Assembly: GCF_001507335.1 (NCBI RefSeq)
Contig: NZ_LMAH01000001.1
Span: 1-64,000 of the forward strand
Origin: Chryseobacterium sp. JAH
GTDB lineage: Bacteria > Bacteroidota > Bacteroidia > Flavobacteriales > Weeksellaceae
Length of the DNA stretch: 64,000 nucleotides
Direction: 5' to 3'
How positions within the stretch are numbered: position 1 is the first letter of the stretch; the number at the start of each line of letters is the position of its first letter. Positions 44,806 to 53,529 of this stretch are shown here, piece after piece. The notes under the pieces were generated by a model, which worked only from the letters and a program-made list of their open reading frames with translations, ran no database searches and was not told the origin of the DNA. Position numbers and translations under genes: made by a program.

Positions 44806-45681
44806 ATGAGAACAATTGTAGTACCAACCGATTTTTCAAAGCCGGCAAGAAATGCAGCAATTTATGCACTTCATTTAGCTCATGCTATGAAATCCGATAT
44901 TCATCTTTCCCATTCTTTTGAAATTCCTGTTGAAAGCCCCATGCTTGGGCAGACTGCGTGGGCGGTTTATCAATATCCTGCCCTGCAAAAGGACAAGCGC
45001 GAAGAACTTAACAAGTTTGCGAAAACCTTACAGGATAAGGCAAAAATATTATGGGGCTATGAAGCTTTTCCTTTTCATCCTAAGATTTATCAAACCTGTG
45101 AAGAGACAGATGTCATCCAGCTAGTTAATGAGACTGCGGCCAAAAATACAACCCTTTTTATTGTGATGGGGATGCAGGGAGCCGGAATGCTTACCCGTTT
45201 CCTTTTTGGAAGCAACAGTCTGAAAATGATTGAGAATACAAAACATCCTCTCCTTTTAATCCCTCAAAAACACAAGTTTAAAGGGTTAAGAAAAATTGCG
45301 TTTGCAACAGATCTTGATAAGAAAGATATAAAGACCGCCCAAGCTCTAATAAATTTTGCGAAATACTTTGACGCTGAGCTTTTGATTACGCACATTCTTC
45401 AGAGCAGCAATGAAGTTTTTGAAAATACAGATTATGAGCAAAGAAAAGAGTTTTTTTTAAAGAAACTTGACGGCAAAATATGTTATAACTGTATTTATAA
45501 CGAAGACATTGATTACGGTTTAGATATATTGAAAAATAAAGATATCGATATGTTAATTATGGGACATCAGCATAGAGGTTTTTTCGATAAGTTAGTAGTC
45601 CTCAGCCAAGCAGTTGAGCAGGCCAACCATCTGGAAATACCTCTATTAATTATTCCGGAAGGTCAGACTGTATCTTTTTAG
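44806..45681 (+). CDS. Universal stress protein, two Usp domains
   Basis: 291 residues. The first Usp domain (1-148) begins RTIVVPTDFSKPARNAAIYA and has the nucleotide loop MGMQGAGMLTRFLFGSNSLK. The second (158-291) has a changed loop (MGHQHRGFFDKLVVLSQAVE). It is similar in plan to the protein at 37518 but only distantly alike. It lies between the P-type ATPase and the PAS kinase and is probably part of the regulon of the latter (inference). Confidence 0.87.
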   Translation: MRTIVVPTDFSKPARNAAIYALHLAHAMKSDIHLSHSFEIPVESPMLGQTAWAVYQYPALQKDKREELNKFAKTLQDKAKILWGYEAFPFHPKIYQTCEETDVIQLVNETAAKNTTLFIVMGMQGAGMLTRFLFGSNSLKMIENTKHPLLLIPQKHKFKGLRKIAFATDLDKKDIKTAQALINFAKYFDAELLITHILQSSNEVFENTDYEQRKEFFLKKLDGKICYNCIYNEDIDYGLDILKNKDIDMLIMGHQHRGFFDKLVVLSQAVEQANHLEIPLLIIPEGQTVSF

Positions 45682-45842
45682 CAACAAATGAAAAGAAATT
45701 TTCTATGGTTATTTATTGTTAACGTACAGGATTTTATGTAGTTTTTTAATAACAAGCTACTGTTTTTTTTAAAAAAAACTTCATTGATCATGTTTACTGG
45801 ATATAAAGCTGTAAATTTATAAGATTCAGATATTTGTAAATT

Positions 45843-47027
45843 ATGGAAAGCGCAAAGCTGTTATATGCCATTGTAGACACTGCTATTGATGGAATCATTA
45901 CCATTGACAGCAGGGGAAGAATAGAAAGTATGAATCCTTCTGCACTCAAAATATTTGGCTATACCGAGGAAGAACTTAAAGGTAAGAACATTTCGGTACT
46001 AATGCCGGAGCCCGATCAAAGCAGACACGACGGTTATTTATCTCATTATCATAATACCGGTGAGAAAAAAATTATCGGTAAGGGTAGGGAGGTTAGAGGT
46101 TTAAGAAAAGATGGTAGCCAGTTTCCCTTTAGGCTTGCGGTAAGTGAGGTCCAATACGAAGACAGAGTAATTTATGCTGGCTTTATCCATGATCTTTCCA
46201 AAGAAAAGGAAGCTGAAGAAAATTTAAAAAAGTACACTTTTGAGTTAGAGGAACTGGTGGAAAACAGAACCAAAACCCTGAAGCAGATGCTCTGTGAGTT
46301 AGAAGAGGCGAAGGAAGAGGCCAACAATTCTCTTGAAAAAGAAAAGGAGCTCAGCCGTATGAAAAGCCGATTTGTATCGATGGCCTCTCACGAATTCAGA
46401 ACTCCCCTAAGTTCTATGCAGCTTTCAGTGGTATTAATAGAAAAGTATCTTCAAATTTCCGATGATGAGCAGATCTTAAAACATCTTCATAAAGTTAAAC
46501 ATTCGATAACCGGATTAAATTCTATTCTGAATGATTTTCTCTCGTTGGAAAAATTGGATTCGGGAGTTGTAGAGGCTCAATATGAGTCATTTGATATCCT
46601 TGAGTTTTGTGAAGAAATTGCTGAAGAAATGCAGCTCATCAGCAAAGAAGACCAGATTATTATTTACCAGCATTCAGGCTCTGAAAAAATCGTCCGCTTA
46701 GATCAGAATTTATTAAGAAACTGTTTGATTAACTTAATAAGTAATGCGATTAAATATTCAGGTGAGCATACGCTTATTGAGTTTTTTTCCGAAGTAAATG
46801 AAGAACAATATGTCTTTTCCATAAAAGATAATGGACTGGGGATACCGGAGGAAGATCAGCCTTTTCTTTTTCAGCCGTTTTTCAGAGCTCACAATACCGG
46901 AAATATCCCGGGAACGGGATTGGGTCTTAATATTGTGCTCAGATATGTCGATCTGATGAATGGAAATATTAAATATGAAAGTAGATCGGGAGAAGGAACT
47001 CTGTTTACGCTTTCATTTCAAAAATAA
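45843..47027 (+). CDS. FixL-like soluble PAS histidine kinase
   Basis: 394 residues and no membrane segment. The PAS domain (about 1-125) closely follows the FixL haem-PAS pattern: MNPSALKIFGYTEEELKGKN, LMPEPDQSRHDGYLSHY (His62 at the place of the FixL haem ligand), then EKKIIGKGREV with Arg82 at the place of the O2-binding Arg. A coiled coil (125-170) leads to the HisKA box FVSMASHEFRTPLS (His183) and an ATPase domain with N302, DNGLGIP and GTGLGLNIV. It likely senses O2 or a related gas and phosphorylates the receiver encoded 36 bases downstream. Haem binding is inferred, not shown. Confidence 0.88.
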   Translation: MESAKLLYAIVDTAIDGIITIDSRGRIESMNPSALKIFGYTEEELKGKNISVLMPEPDQSRHDGYLSHYHNTGEKKIIGKGREVRGLRKDGSQFPFRLAVSEVQYEDRVIYAGFIHDLSKEKEAEENLKKYTFELEELVENRTKTLKQMLCELEEAKEEANNSLEKEKELSRMKSRFVSMASHEFRTPLSSMQLSVVLIEKYLQISDDEQILKHLHKVKHSITGLNSILNDFLSLEKLDSGVVEAQYESFDILEFCEEIAEEMQLISKEDQIIIYQHSGSEKIVRLDQNLLRNCLINLISNAIKYSGEHTLIEFFSEVNEEQYVFSIKDNGLGIPEEDQPFLFQPFFRAHNTGNIPGTGLGLNIVLRYVDLMNGNIKYESRSGEGTLFTLSFQK

Positions 47028-47063
47028 AAAACTAATTCACATTAAAACTATTCTTTTTAGGCA

Positions 47064-48116
47064 ATGGAAAAAAAACGAATTCTAATCATTGAAGATAATG
47101 ACGATATACGTGAAAGCACTTCAGAAATTCTGGAATTGGCCAACTATGAGGTCTTTCAGGCAGTGAACGGAAAAAAAGGGATTGAACTGGCTATTAAACA
47201 TGTACCAGATGTTATTCTATGTGACATCATGATGCCTGAGCTTGACGGATATGGTGTATTGTATCTTTTAAGTAAACGTGAGGATACCGAATTGATTCCT
47301 TTTATTTTTATAACGGCAAAAACTGAACGTATGGAGATCAGAAAGGGAATAGAAATGGGTGCGGATGATTATCTTACCAAACCTTTTGATGATATTGAAC
47401 TTTTGGGAGCTATAGAAAGCAGGCTAAAAAAAAAGGAACGCCAAAAGAAAATTTACAGTGTTAATCTCAATAAGATGACGAATTTACTTGAGGGTTCTCA
47501 AGGTCTTGATGAACTGAAAAAAACTTTTGATGAAAGTAAAGTAAAATCATTTAAAAAGAAACAGGTCATTTACTACGAAGGCGATGCGGCTCATACTGCA
47601 TATCTTGTAATTTCAGGCTCGGTAAAAACCACAAAGATGCATGAAGGCGGAAAAGAGCTGATGACCGGGATTTATCATCCTGAATCTTATTTTGGAATTA
47701 CATCGCTTTTTTCAGGCAGCGAATATCAGGAAACCGCGGAAGTACTGGAAGATGCAGAATTGTGTTTTCTTCCTAGAGACTCAGTTAATATGCTCGTGTA
47801 CAAACATCCTGATATTGCAAGAAAATTCATCAATATTCTGGCACAAAACGTCAATGATCATGAAGAACAATTGCTTCAGCTGGCCTACTGTTCGGTTAGA
47901 AAAAGGATGGCAGAAGTTCTATTAAAGCTACAATCGACTCACTCTTCTAAAGATTCCTTTGAAATTTCCCGAGAGAACCTTGCTTCAATGGCCGGCATGG
48001 CTAGTGAAACAGTGAGTAGAATCCTGACCGATTTTAAAAATGAAAATCTTATCGATAAAACTGCGGGAAAAATCACCATCCTCGATATCACTAGTCTGCG
48101 AAGACTTAAAAACTAA
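47064..48116 (+). CDS. Response regulator fused to a Crp/Fnr-type transcription factor
   Basis: 350 residues. Receiver domain (1-122): acidic pocket IIEDNDD, phospho-acceptor Asp54 in ILCDIMMPELDGYG, Thr84 and Lys106 in YLTKPFDD. Then a cyclic-nucleotide-binding-like domain (about 150-265; FKKKQVIYYEGDAAHTAYLV) and a Crp helix-turn-helix (about 295-345; SRENLASMAGMASETVSRIL). It combines in one chain what FixJ and FixK do separately in rhizobia. It is encoded right behind the PAS kinase, its probable partner. Targets are presumably the nearby stress genes (inference). Confidence 0.9.
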   Translation: MEKKRILIIEDNDDIRESTSEILELANYEVFQAVNGKKGIELAIKHVPDVILCDIMMPELDGYGVLYLLSKREDTELIPFIFITAKTERMEIRKGIEMGADDYLTKPFDDIELLGAIESRLKKKERQKKIYSVNLNKMTNLLEGSQGLDELKKTFDESKVKSFKKKQVIYYEGDAAHTAYLVISGSVKTTKMHEGGKELMTGIYHPESYFGITSLFSGSEYQETAEVLEDAELCFLPRDSVNMLVYKHPDIARKFINILAQNVNDHEEQLLQLAYCSVRKRMAEVLLKLQSTHSSKDSFEISRENLASMAGMASETVSRILTDFKNENLIDKTAGKITILDITSLRRLKN

Positions 48117-48191
48117 TATCACATATTTAAATGCGCATCAGCATTTTATTTCTCTATTCTGTGCCATACATTTGCCTATTGAATAGAAATC

Positions 48192-48551
48192 ATGAAGGTC
48201 ATTGTTTACAATATGAGCCAGGAAGACAAAGAAAATCTGGCGCTCATCAATCACAAAAAACATAAGATTACTGCGATCAAAGATTCTTTGACTGAACTTA
48301 ATGCTGATTTCGCACATCATAAAGACGCTGTAATTATCATTAGTAGAGATTATTGCGTGTCTGCTATTCTGATCCAAAAACTTCAGTTGATCGGTATCAA
48401 GTTGATCATATCATGGTGTCTGCAAGATCTTATTGTTGACGGTTCGATGAGTAACGATTCAGACTTTGAATATATTAAAATTAAAATAACAGATTCCAAA
48501 GCAGCAGCCGCACGCACTATTGAGATACTCGACCAATGGGGAAAAAAGTGA
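48192..48551 (+). CDS. Stand-alone N-terminal-type domain of 2-hydroxyacid (D-lactate) dehydrogenase
   Basis: 119 residues. The pattern MKVIVYNMSQEDKENLALIN then HKKHKITAIKDSLTELNADF, DAVIIISRDYCVSAILIQKL and GIKLIISWCLQDLIVDG follows the first flavodoxin-like domain of D-lactate dehydrogenases (there: FTNDDAS, IRYIALRSAGYDNVD). The NAD-binding domain is absent and the frame ends normally, so this is a short protein and not an obvious break. It starts 75 bases after the receiver-Crp gene. The role is unknown; it may be an evolving remnant. Confidence 0.6.
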   Translation: MKVIVYNMSQEDKENLALINHKKHKITAIKDSLTELNADFAHHKDAVIIISRDYCVSAILIQKLQLIGIKLIISWCLQDLIVDGSMSNDSDFEYIKIKITDSKAAAARTIEILDQWGKK

Positions 48552-48873
48552 TCACTATCATTTCGAAATGCGATGGTAGTCATTTCTTAAAATTTAGTGA
48601 TACGTAAACAAATGTAGCGTTCATTAGTTATTATTTCTTGGAGTTTTTAAAAAGAACATCTTGCTAAAACTGTTCTCAATCATAATTCAAAATTTTACGT
48701 TAATAAATATCGAATTAAATTGCTTTCTACACAAGATGTTAATCTCATTAACATCTTGTGTAGAAAGTTTTGTAATATGTGGCGCCAAAAAATCACTAAT
48801 TTCGATTTGCCATGATAATCACCACTTAAAAAGAAGTATTTATGTAAATTTTGCGAATATCACAAAAACACAA
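48552..48873. other. Spacer with a long perfect inverted repeat
   Basis: No gene is supported here; a 74-codon frame at 48661 runs through the inverted repeat and has no family resemblance. The 21-bp inverted repeat is listed separately. Confidence 0.5.
48723..48767. repeat. 45-bp perfect inverted repeat
   Basis: CTTTCTACACAAGATGTTAA and its exact complement (21 bp per arm) surround only three bases (CTC at 48744-48746). Neither side has a long T-run, so it is not a typical terminator. Confidence 0.8.
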
Positions 48874-48906
48874 AAAAAGCTGTAATTCGTTAAATTACAG
48901 CTTTTT
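48874..48906 (-). terminator. Terminator of the tRNA-Ser gene
   Basis: Stem AAAAGCTGTAATT/AATTACAGCTTTT with a 5-base loop and a T-run on the minus strand, about 45 bases beyond the tRNA 3' end. Confidence 0.7.
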
Positions 48907-48951
48907 AGAAGGTTTTTGAGCATTTTTGAAAATTTTGGTTTTCCTACTCTG

Positions 48952-49036
48952 CGGAGAGAGAGGGATTCGAACCCCCGGACCTGTTACAGTCAATAGTTTT
49001 CAAGACTATCGCAATCGACCACTCTGCCATCTCTCC
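48952..49036 (-). tRNA. tRNA-Ser (anticodon TGA)
   Basis: On the minus strand the gene begins GGAGAGATGGCAGAGTGGTC and ends with the acceptor complement TCTCTCC plus G; GC follows in the DNA. The anticodon stem ATAGT/ACTAT holds the loop CTTGAAA with anticodon TGA, reading UCA and UCG. A long variable arm (TTGACTGTAACAGG) and the T-arm GGGGGTTCGAATCCC fit a serine tRNA. It stands alone and has its own terminator. Confidence 0.93.
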
Positions 49037-49176
49037 TGAATTTCAACAAGATTGTCGTTTTCAGTGGTGCAAATATAGAATGTTTTTAAATTCTGGCAAA
49101 ATATTATTTACATATAATTTCATATCATTTATTAATTTGCTAAAAATCAGTTTATTATTTTTAATATTGAAATCTT

Positions 49177-49545
49177 TTAGCTTAAAGTATGGAGTTTTAT
49201 TCCCAAAATCACAGCACCAAAACCAGCAACAATACTTAGAATCACATACATGAATAATGTAAGATAATCTTGATTTTCCCAAAGAGAATAGTTCTCTACT
49301 GAAAAAGTTGAAAAAGTTGTAAAGCCACCACAAAATCCGGTAATTAAAAGATACTTTAAATAATGATCAGCTTTCAAAAAGTATGAGGTGAGAAATCCTA
49401 TCATAAAACAGCCCAAAATATTAACCAAAAAAGTTCCCATAGGAAAAGTGTTGATGGTCCAAAGTTTTTGTGTGTAAAAAGACATGAGATGACGGGCGAT
49501 ACTTCCAAGTCCGCCTCCTAAAAAGATAAATACAATGTTTCTCAT
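49177..49545 (-). CDS. crcB: CrcB/Fluc fluoride channel
   Basis: 122 residues with four helices. It opens with [17 protein letters not shown] and has the family's [15 protein letters not shown] motif (about 78-92), whose Phe and Thr line the fluoride path, and an Asn in [11 protein letters not shown]. CrcB works as an antiparallel dimer that lets fluoride out. It lies between tRNA-Ser and trxB. I found no fluoride-riboswitch sequence upstream. Confidence 0.93.
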   Translation of the reverse strand: MRNIVFIFLGGGLGSIARHLMSFYTQKLWTINTFPMGTFLVNILGCFMIGFLTSYFLKADHYLKYLLITGFCGGFTTFSTFSVENYSLWENQDYLTLFMYVILSIVAGFGAVILGIKLHTLS

Positions 49546-49631
49546 TCGTTATGTATACTATTTTAATTCAATAAACTAAGATGGAAAATGACTGTTTCTA
49601 AACAAGTTTTCTATCCTTATCACTAACAAAG

Positions 49632-49660
49632 AAACGCACCCGATAAGGTGCGTTTTTTTA
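49632..49660. terminator. Terminator downstream of trxB
   Basis: 9-bp stem AAACGCACC/GGTGCGTTT with a 6-base loop and a run of seven T on the plus side; on the minus side it ends GGTGCGTTTCTTTG. It lies just after the trxB stop and before crcB. Confidence 0.7.
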
Positions 49661-49675
49661 TGTTTACTCTAAAAA

Positions 49676-50617
49676 CTAGTGTAACTCTGCAAGATATTTC
49701 TCTGCATCCATAGCTGCCATACAACCGCTTCCTGCTGCCGTAATTGCCTGTCTGTAGATGTGATCCTGAACATCACCTGCTGCAAAAACTCCAGGTAAAT
49801 TAGTTCTTGTAGAGCCTTTTTCAGTTGCAATATATCCGTTTTCGTCTAAGTCAATTTGTCCTACAAAAATATCAGTATTAGGCTTGTGACCGATAGCGAT
49901 AAAAATGCCGTGAACGTCTACTGTAGATTTTTCCTGAGTTTGGTTATTGATAACAACTGCTCTTTCAACCAAATTGTTTTCGCCCTCAATTCCGATTAAT
50001 TCATGATGAAATTTTACTTCAATATTAGGTGTATTTTCTACTCTGTGAATCATTGCTTTTGATGCTCTGAATTCACCTTTTCTCACCAACATCGTTACTT
50101 TATTCACCAATTTTGCAAGGTAGGTTGCCTCCTCTGCAGCTGTATCACCAGCTCCGACTACCACCACATCTTTTCCTCTGTAAAAGAAACCGTCACAAGT
50201 TGCACAGGCAGAAACTCCACCGCCATTGTATTTTTTTTCGTCGTCTAAACCTAAATATTTTGCAGTGGCACCGGTAGAAATAATTACCGTTTTGGCAAAA
50301 AGCTCCTTGTTTCCTGCATATAATTTATGAACACCACCAACTTCTTGAGAGAATTCGGCTTTGGTTATCATTTCATAATGCACTTTTGTATCAAATCTTT
50401 CTGCTTGCTTCTGCAGATCCATCATCATTTCAGGACCTGTAATTCCTGCAGGATAACCTGGGAAATTATCAACTTCAGTTGTTGTTGTCAATTGTCCGCC
50501 CGGCTCCAAACCTGTATATAATTCGGGTTTTAAGTCTGCTCTTGCTGCATAAATTGCTGCTGTAAAACCAGAAGGTCCAGATCCAACGATGATACAATCT
50601 AAAATATTTTGCTCCAT
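49676..50617 (-). CDS. trxB: Thioredoxin-disulfide reductase
   Basis: 313 residues, the size of bacterial TrxB. FAD-binding GSGPSGFTAAIYAAR (12-26), redox pair CATC (Cys138, Cys141) in VSACATCDGFF, NADPH loop GAGDTAAEEA and the FAD-closing GVFAAGDVQDHIYRQAITAA. It passes electrons from NADPH to thioredoxin in the cytoplasm. It is the normal housekeeping enzyme, in contrast with the Tat-like flavoprotein at 18480. Confidence 0.96.
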   Translation of the reverse strand: MEQNILDCIIVGSGPSGFTAAIYAARADLKPELYTGLEPGGQLTTTTEVDNFPGYPAGITGPEMMMDLQKQAERFDTKVHYEMITKAEFSQEVGGVHKLYAGNKELFAKTVIISTGATAKYLGLDDEKKYNGGGVSACATCDGFFYRGKDVVVVGAGDTAAEEATYLAKLVNKVTMLVRKGEFRASKAMIHRVENTPNIEVKFHHELIGIEGENNLVERAVVINNQTQEKSTVDVHGIFIAIGHKPNTDIFVGQIDLDENGYIATEKGSTRTNLPGVFAAGDVQDHIYRQAITAAGSGCMAAMDAEKYLAELH

Positions 50618-50748
50618 AATTAGCTATTCAAAAAGATTTAAATTTTAAGACCACAAAGTTCGGAATTTTTAATGTTTTATTAAAGTAAAATTAATGATAG
50701 TTTTCAATAATAAATATGTCAAAAGTCAATGAGTCAAATGTGAATTTT

Positions 50749-51876
50749 TTATTTTTTTAAAAATAATCTAAATTCAGAATTGATATTACTTGTATTCAGA
50801 TTAAAAATTTCTAATCCCTCATCCACGGAGTTTCCTTTTCTAAAAAGATGAAAAAGTTTTTCTTTACCATATTTGGAAATAATCATTTGGCAAAGCACAG
50901 CTGAAACTACATAGGGAATCGGAGTTTCTTTTTCATAGTAGAATCTCTCATAGATATTTAAATGCTGCGAAATGTCAAAATTGGGATTTTCATACAGAAA
51001 CTTTTTTAGTTTTTCTTTGTGCCACAAGAAATCGAACTTACCGCTTCCTCCAAAATAAGTAGCCATTCCCTCATTAAAAAAGGGGTCTATTCCTGGGAAA
51101 AGTTTTGAAGTATATAAATGGGTAACTTCGTGAGTATAATATTCTGAGTTGTTTCCGGAAATGATGATATTGAAATTCTCAGCAAAACCACCAGACGTAT
51201 CTGCATACATCATAGGATGATAATCAAATCCTTTTAATTTGAAAACTTCTTCAGGTGAAATTGTTGAATAATAAAATATTGGAAACTTTTCGGTATTAAA
51301 AAACTCAGACAGAAGTTTTATATCTTTCTTTTGTCTTTCAGCTTCTTCAATGCTGTAATTCTTAGAGGGCGAAATGCAGTATGTGATATTGTCTTCTTTT
51401 TTGGATCTCCAGTTTTTCGTAGTATAATCAAGATATTTGCTGAAGACAATTTTATCACCCTTTTTCACAGCAACCAAATTGTAAATTGCTTTAATAAGAC
51501 TTGATTGTGTCTCTTTATTATAGCCTACATAAGCCACTTTAATAATTCTCTTATCGTCTTCATTAGTTGGGATAATCTCCATTAATGAAGGCTGATAAAA
51601 GTTTTCGCCATTTTTTCCACTCTCGATCCCAATAATTTCATAGTATGGAGATTTGAATCTTTTAAAGTCAGATTCAAGCCAGAATTTAGGATCTTTTGTT
51701 TCTAAAAATTCTCCGAGAGTTTCGATTATTTTAAGGTTAACAGGATCTTGTTTGTTGATGGTCGGAGAAATTGATTTTATCTTATATTGTGAATAGGATA
51801 ATTGAAAGAGCAGAATAAAAACGAAAAATAGAGCCTTTATTGTAAGCATCGTTTTAAAATTATTTAATGTTTTCAC
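50749..51876 (-). CDS. Exported peptidase-MA-like zinc metalloprotein
   Basis: 375 residues: signal peptide (about 10-30, LTIKALFFVFILLFQLSYSQ), a region of unknown fold, then EYYTHEVTHLYTSKLFPG with the HExxH site in the form HEVTH (about 245-249) and FFNEGMATYFGG with the third ligand Glu about 20 residues later. This is the gluzincin plan seen in peptidase MA-like proteins. It is probably periplasmic. The start is the ATG at 51876 or the Met ten codons in (51849). It ends 10 bases from holA on the same strand. Confidence 0.75.
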   Translation of the reverse strand: MKTLNNFKTMLTIKALFFVFILLFQLSYSQYKIKSISPTINKQDPVNLKIIETLGEFLETKDPKFWLESDFKRFKSPYYEIIGIESGKNGENFYQPSLMEIIPTNEDDKRIIKVAYVGYNKETQSSLIKAIYNLVAVKKGDKIVFSKYLDYTTKNWRSKKEDNITYCISPSKNYSIEEAERQKKDIKLLSEFFNTEKFPIFYYSTISPEEVFKLKGFDYHPMMYADTSGGFAENFNIIISGNNSEYYTHEVTHLYTSKLFPGIDPFFNEGMATYFGGSGKFDFLWHKEKLKKFLYENPNFDISQHLNIYERFYYEKETPIPYVVSAVLCQMIISKYGKEKLFHLFRKGNSVDEGLEIFNLNTSNINSEFRLFLKK

Positions 51877-51886
51877 TTTTCAATTT

Positions 51887-52924
51887 TCATACTTTCATTT
51901 TGATTTTATCCACATTGATGATTTTATAAACCAATTCTTTAATTAATTCAGCTTCACTCATATTCACTGCGCCCAAACCTTTTCCTTTCATATCAAATTC
52001 TCTCAAAATAGAAATCACTCGGGTGGAATGTTTTAAAGGATACAATCTTGCTGCCTCGGCATAATCTTTCAAAAAGTAAGGGTTCACACCCATTTGTGAA
52101 GCAATGGTTTGTGGTGATTGCCCAATCATTGTGTTGTACATGATGACATTGGAAAAATAATTATATAAGCTTGAAAGCAACATCACAAAAGGATTATTCT
52201 TAGGGTTTTTGCCCATGAAATGAGCGATTTTGAATGCGGCGTTTGCATTTTTTGTACCTAAAGCTTTCTGCAGTTCAAATACATTGAACTCTTTACTGAT
52301 CCCGATATGGTTTTCTACGATGGTTCCGTCTAAAATCTGATCTTCTTTAAGGATTATCTTTAATTTTCCTAACTCATTTGAGATTCTGGAAAGATCATTA
52401 CCCAGATACTCTGCTAAAAGATGAGAGATATTGGGAGCCGTTTTTATGTTTAATCTTATGCATTCATCAGCAATCCATTTGGGAAGATTGTGATCCTTGA
52501 AAGATTCGCTTAGAAAAAGTGCATTGATCTTTGCTAAAGTTTTAGTGACTTTTTTTCGGCTGTCTAACTTTTTATGTTTATGGGCGAAGACCAACACTGT
52601 GGACGGAACCGGATTTTCAACATAGGTTTCCAGAGCTCTGCTTTCCTCATCATTAAATTTTAAATCCTGCGCTTCTTTTACAATAATAACCTGCTTATCA
52701 CCCATCATCGGAAACTGTCGAGCCAGAGAAAGCACTTCCTGGTAGGTGGTGTCTTTTCCATAGGTCACAGTTTGGTTGAACGCTTTTTCATCTTCCTCCA
52801 GAAAGTCGTGTTCAAGGGCTTTTACAGCAACGTCAATAAAGTAAGGCTCTTCTCCATGGAAAAAATAAATCGGTAAAACTTCTTTATTTTTAATATTTTT
52901 GAGGATTAAATCTAATTCTTTCAT
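51887..52924 (-). CDS. holA: DNA polymerase III delta subunit
   Basis: 345 residues with the AAA+ like clamp-loader fold: PIYFFHGEEPYFIDVAVKAL at the start, ARQFPMMGDKQVIIVKEAQ, a short CxxC-free lid, and the C-terminal helical collar (KDYAEAARLYPLKHSTRVIS). The delta subunit opens the beta clamp during loading. The divergent gene at 52933 begins only 8 bases away, a pairing I know from other flavobacteria. Confidence 0.93.
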   Translation of the reverse strand: MKELDLILKNIKNKEVLPIYFFHGEEPYFIDVAVKALEHDFLEEDEKAFNQTVTYGKDTTYQEVLSLARQFPMMGDKQVIIVKEAQDLKFNDEESRALETYVENPVPSTVLVFAHKHKKLDSRKKVTKTLAKINALFLSESFKDHNLPKWIADECIRLNIKTAPNISHLLAEYLGNDLSRISNELGKLKIILKEDQILDGTIVENHIGISKEFNVFELQKALGTKNANAAFKIAHFMGKNPKNNPFVMLLSSLYNYFSNVIMYNTMIGQSPQTIASQMGVNPYFLKDYAEAARLYPLKHSTRVISILREFDMKGKGLGAVNMSEAELIKELVYKIINVDKIKMKV

Positions 52925-52932
52925 CTTATTAA

Positions 52933-53364
52933 ATGGAACTTCCCAAACTCAATTTTCAGGAAACTTTTGATTTTAAATTCAAGAAAGACAAAGATAAGTT
53001 TTTTATCTATGATTTAGTTCGTAAAACTTACCTTTTGCTGACGCCGGAAGAGTGGGTGAGGCAGCATTGGATTCATTATTATCTTACGGTGAAATCGTAT
53101 TCTGTTTCCGCTTTAATTACTGAAAAAAAGATCGTACTAAATGGTCTAACCAAGAGAATTGATCTTTTAGTAACAGAGAAAGCGCAGCCGAAAATTCTGA
53201 TTGAATGCAAAGCACCGCAAATAAAACTTACTGAAAAAACTTTCGAACAAACAGCACGTTACAATTTAATTATAGGTGCTTCTGAGATTATCTTAACGAA
53301 TGGTTTGCAACATATTAATGCATATTATGAGAATGGAGAATATCAGTTTTACAGAGCAGAATAA
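52933..53364 (+). CDS. HSDR_N (type I restriction subunit N-terminal)-like protein
   Basis: 143 residues. The PD-(D/E)xK nuclease core is visible: KRIDLLVTEKAQPKILIECK (Asp about 77, Glu about 92, Lys about 94), preceded by PEEWVRQHWIHYYL and followed by a Gln in FEQTARYN, which matches the Q-motif of this group. There are no helicase domains, so it is a free-standing nuclease-like domain and not a restriction enzyme. It is divergent from holA, the conserved place of this family in Bacteroidetes, and may act in DNA repair (inference). Confidence 0.85.
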   Translation: MELPKLNFQETFDFKFKKDKDKFFIYDLVRKTYLLLTPEEWVRQHWIHYYLTVKSYSVSALITEKKIVLNGLTKRIDLLVTEKAQPKILIECKAPQIKLTEKTFEQTARYNLIIGASEIILTNGLQHINAYYENGEYQFYRAE

Positions 53365-53529
53365 TTAAAAATAACTAATATTGTCTCTTCTATTTAGTAG
53401 GTTTACTAATAGTTTTAGCTAGATACTGTTAGCAATTTTTTTTTCAGAAAGGTTACCAGCATTAAATTTTCATAATTATCAATCTGTTGGTGCGATTTGT
53501 GTTTTATGATATTAATTAAATTACAGAAT

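Noticed and set aside
48661..48885. 74-codon plus-strand frame
   Set aside because: It passes through the 45-bp inverted repeat and ends in the tRNA terminator; composition and hydrophobic pattern are not protein-like.
49546..49631. Fluoride riboswitch before crcB
   Set aside because: The conserved GGNGAUGG-type core of crcB-motif RNAs was not found in the short spacer upstream of crcB.
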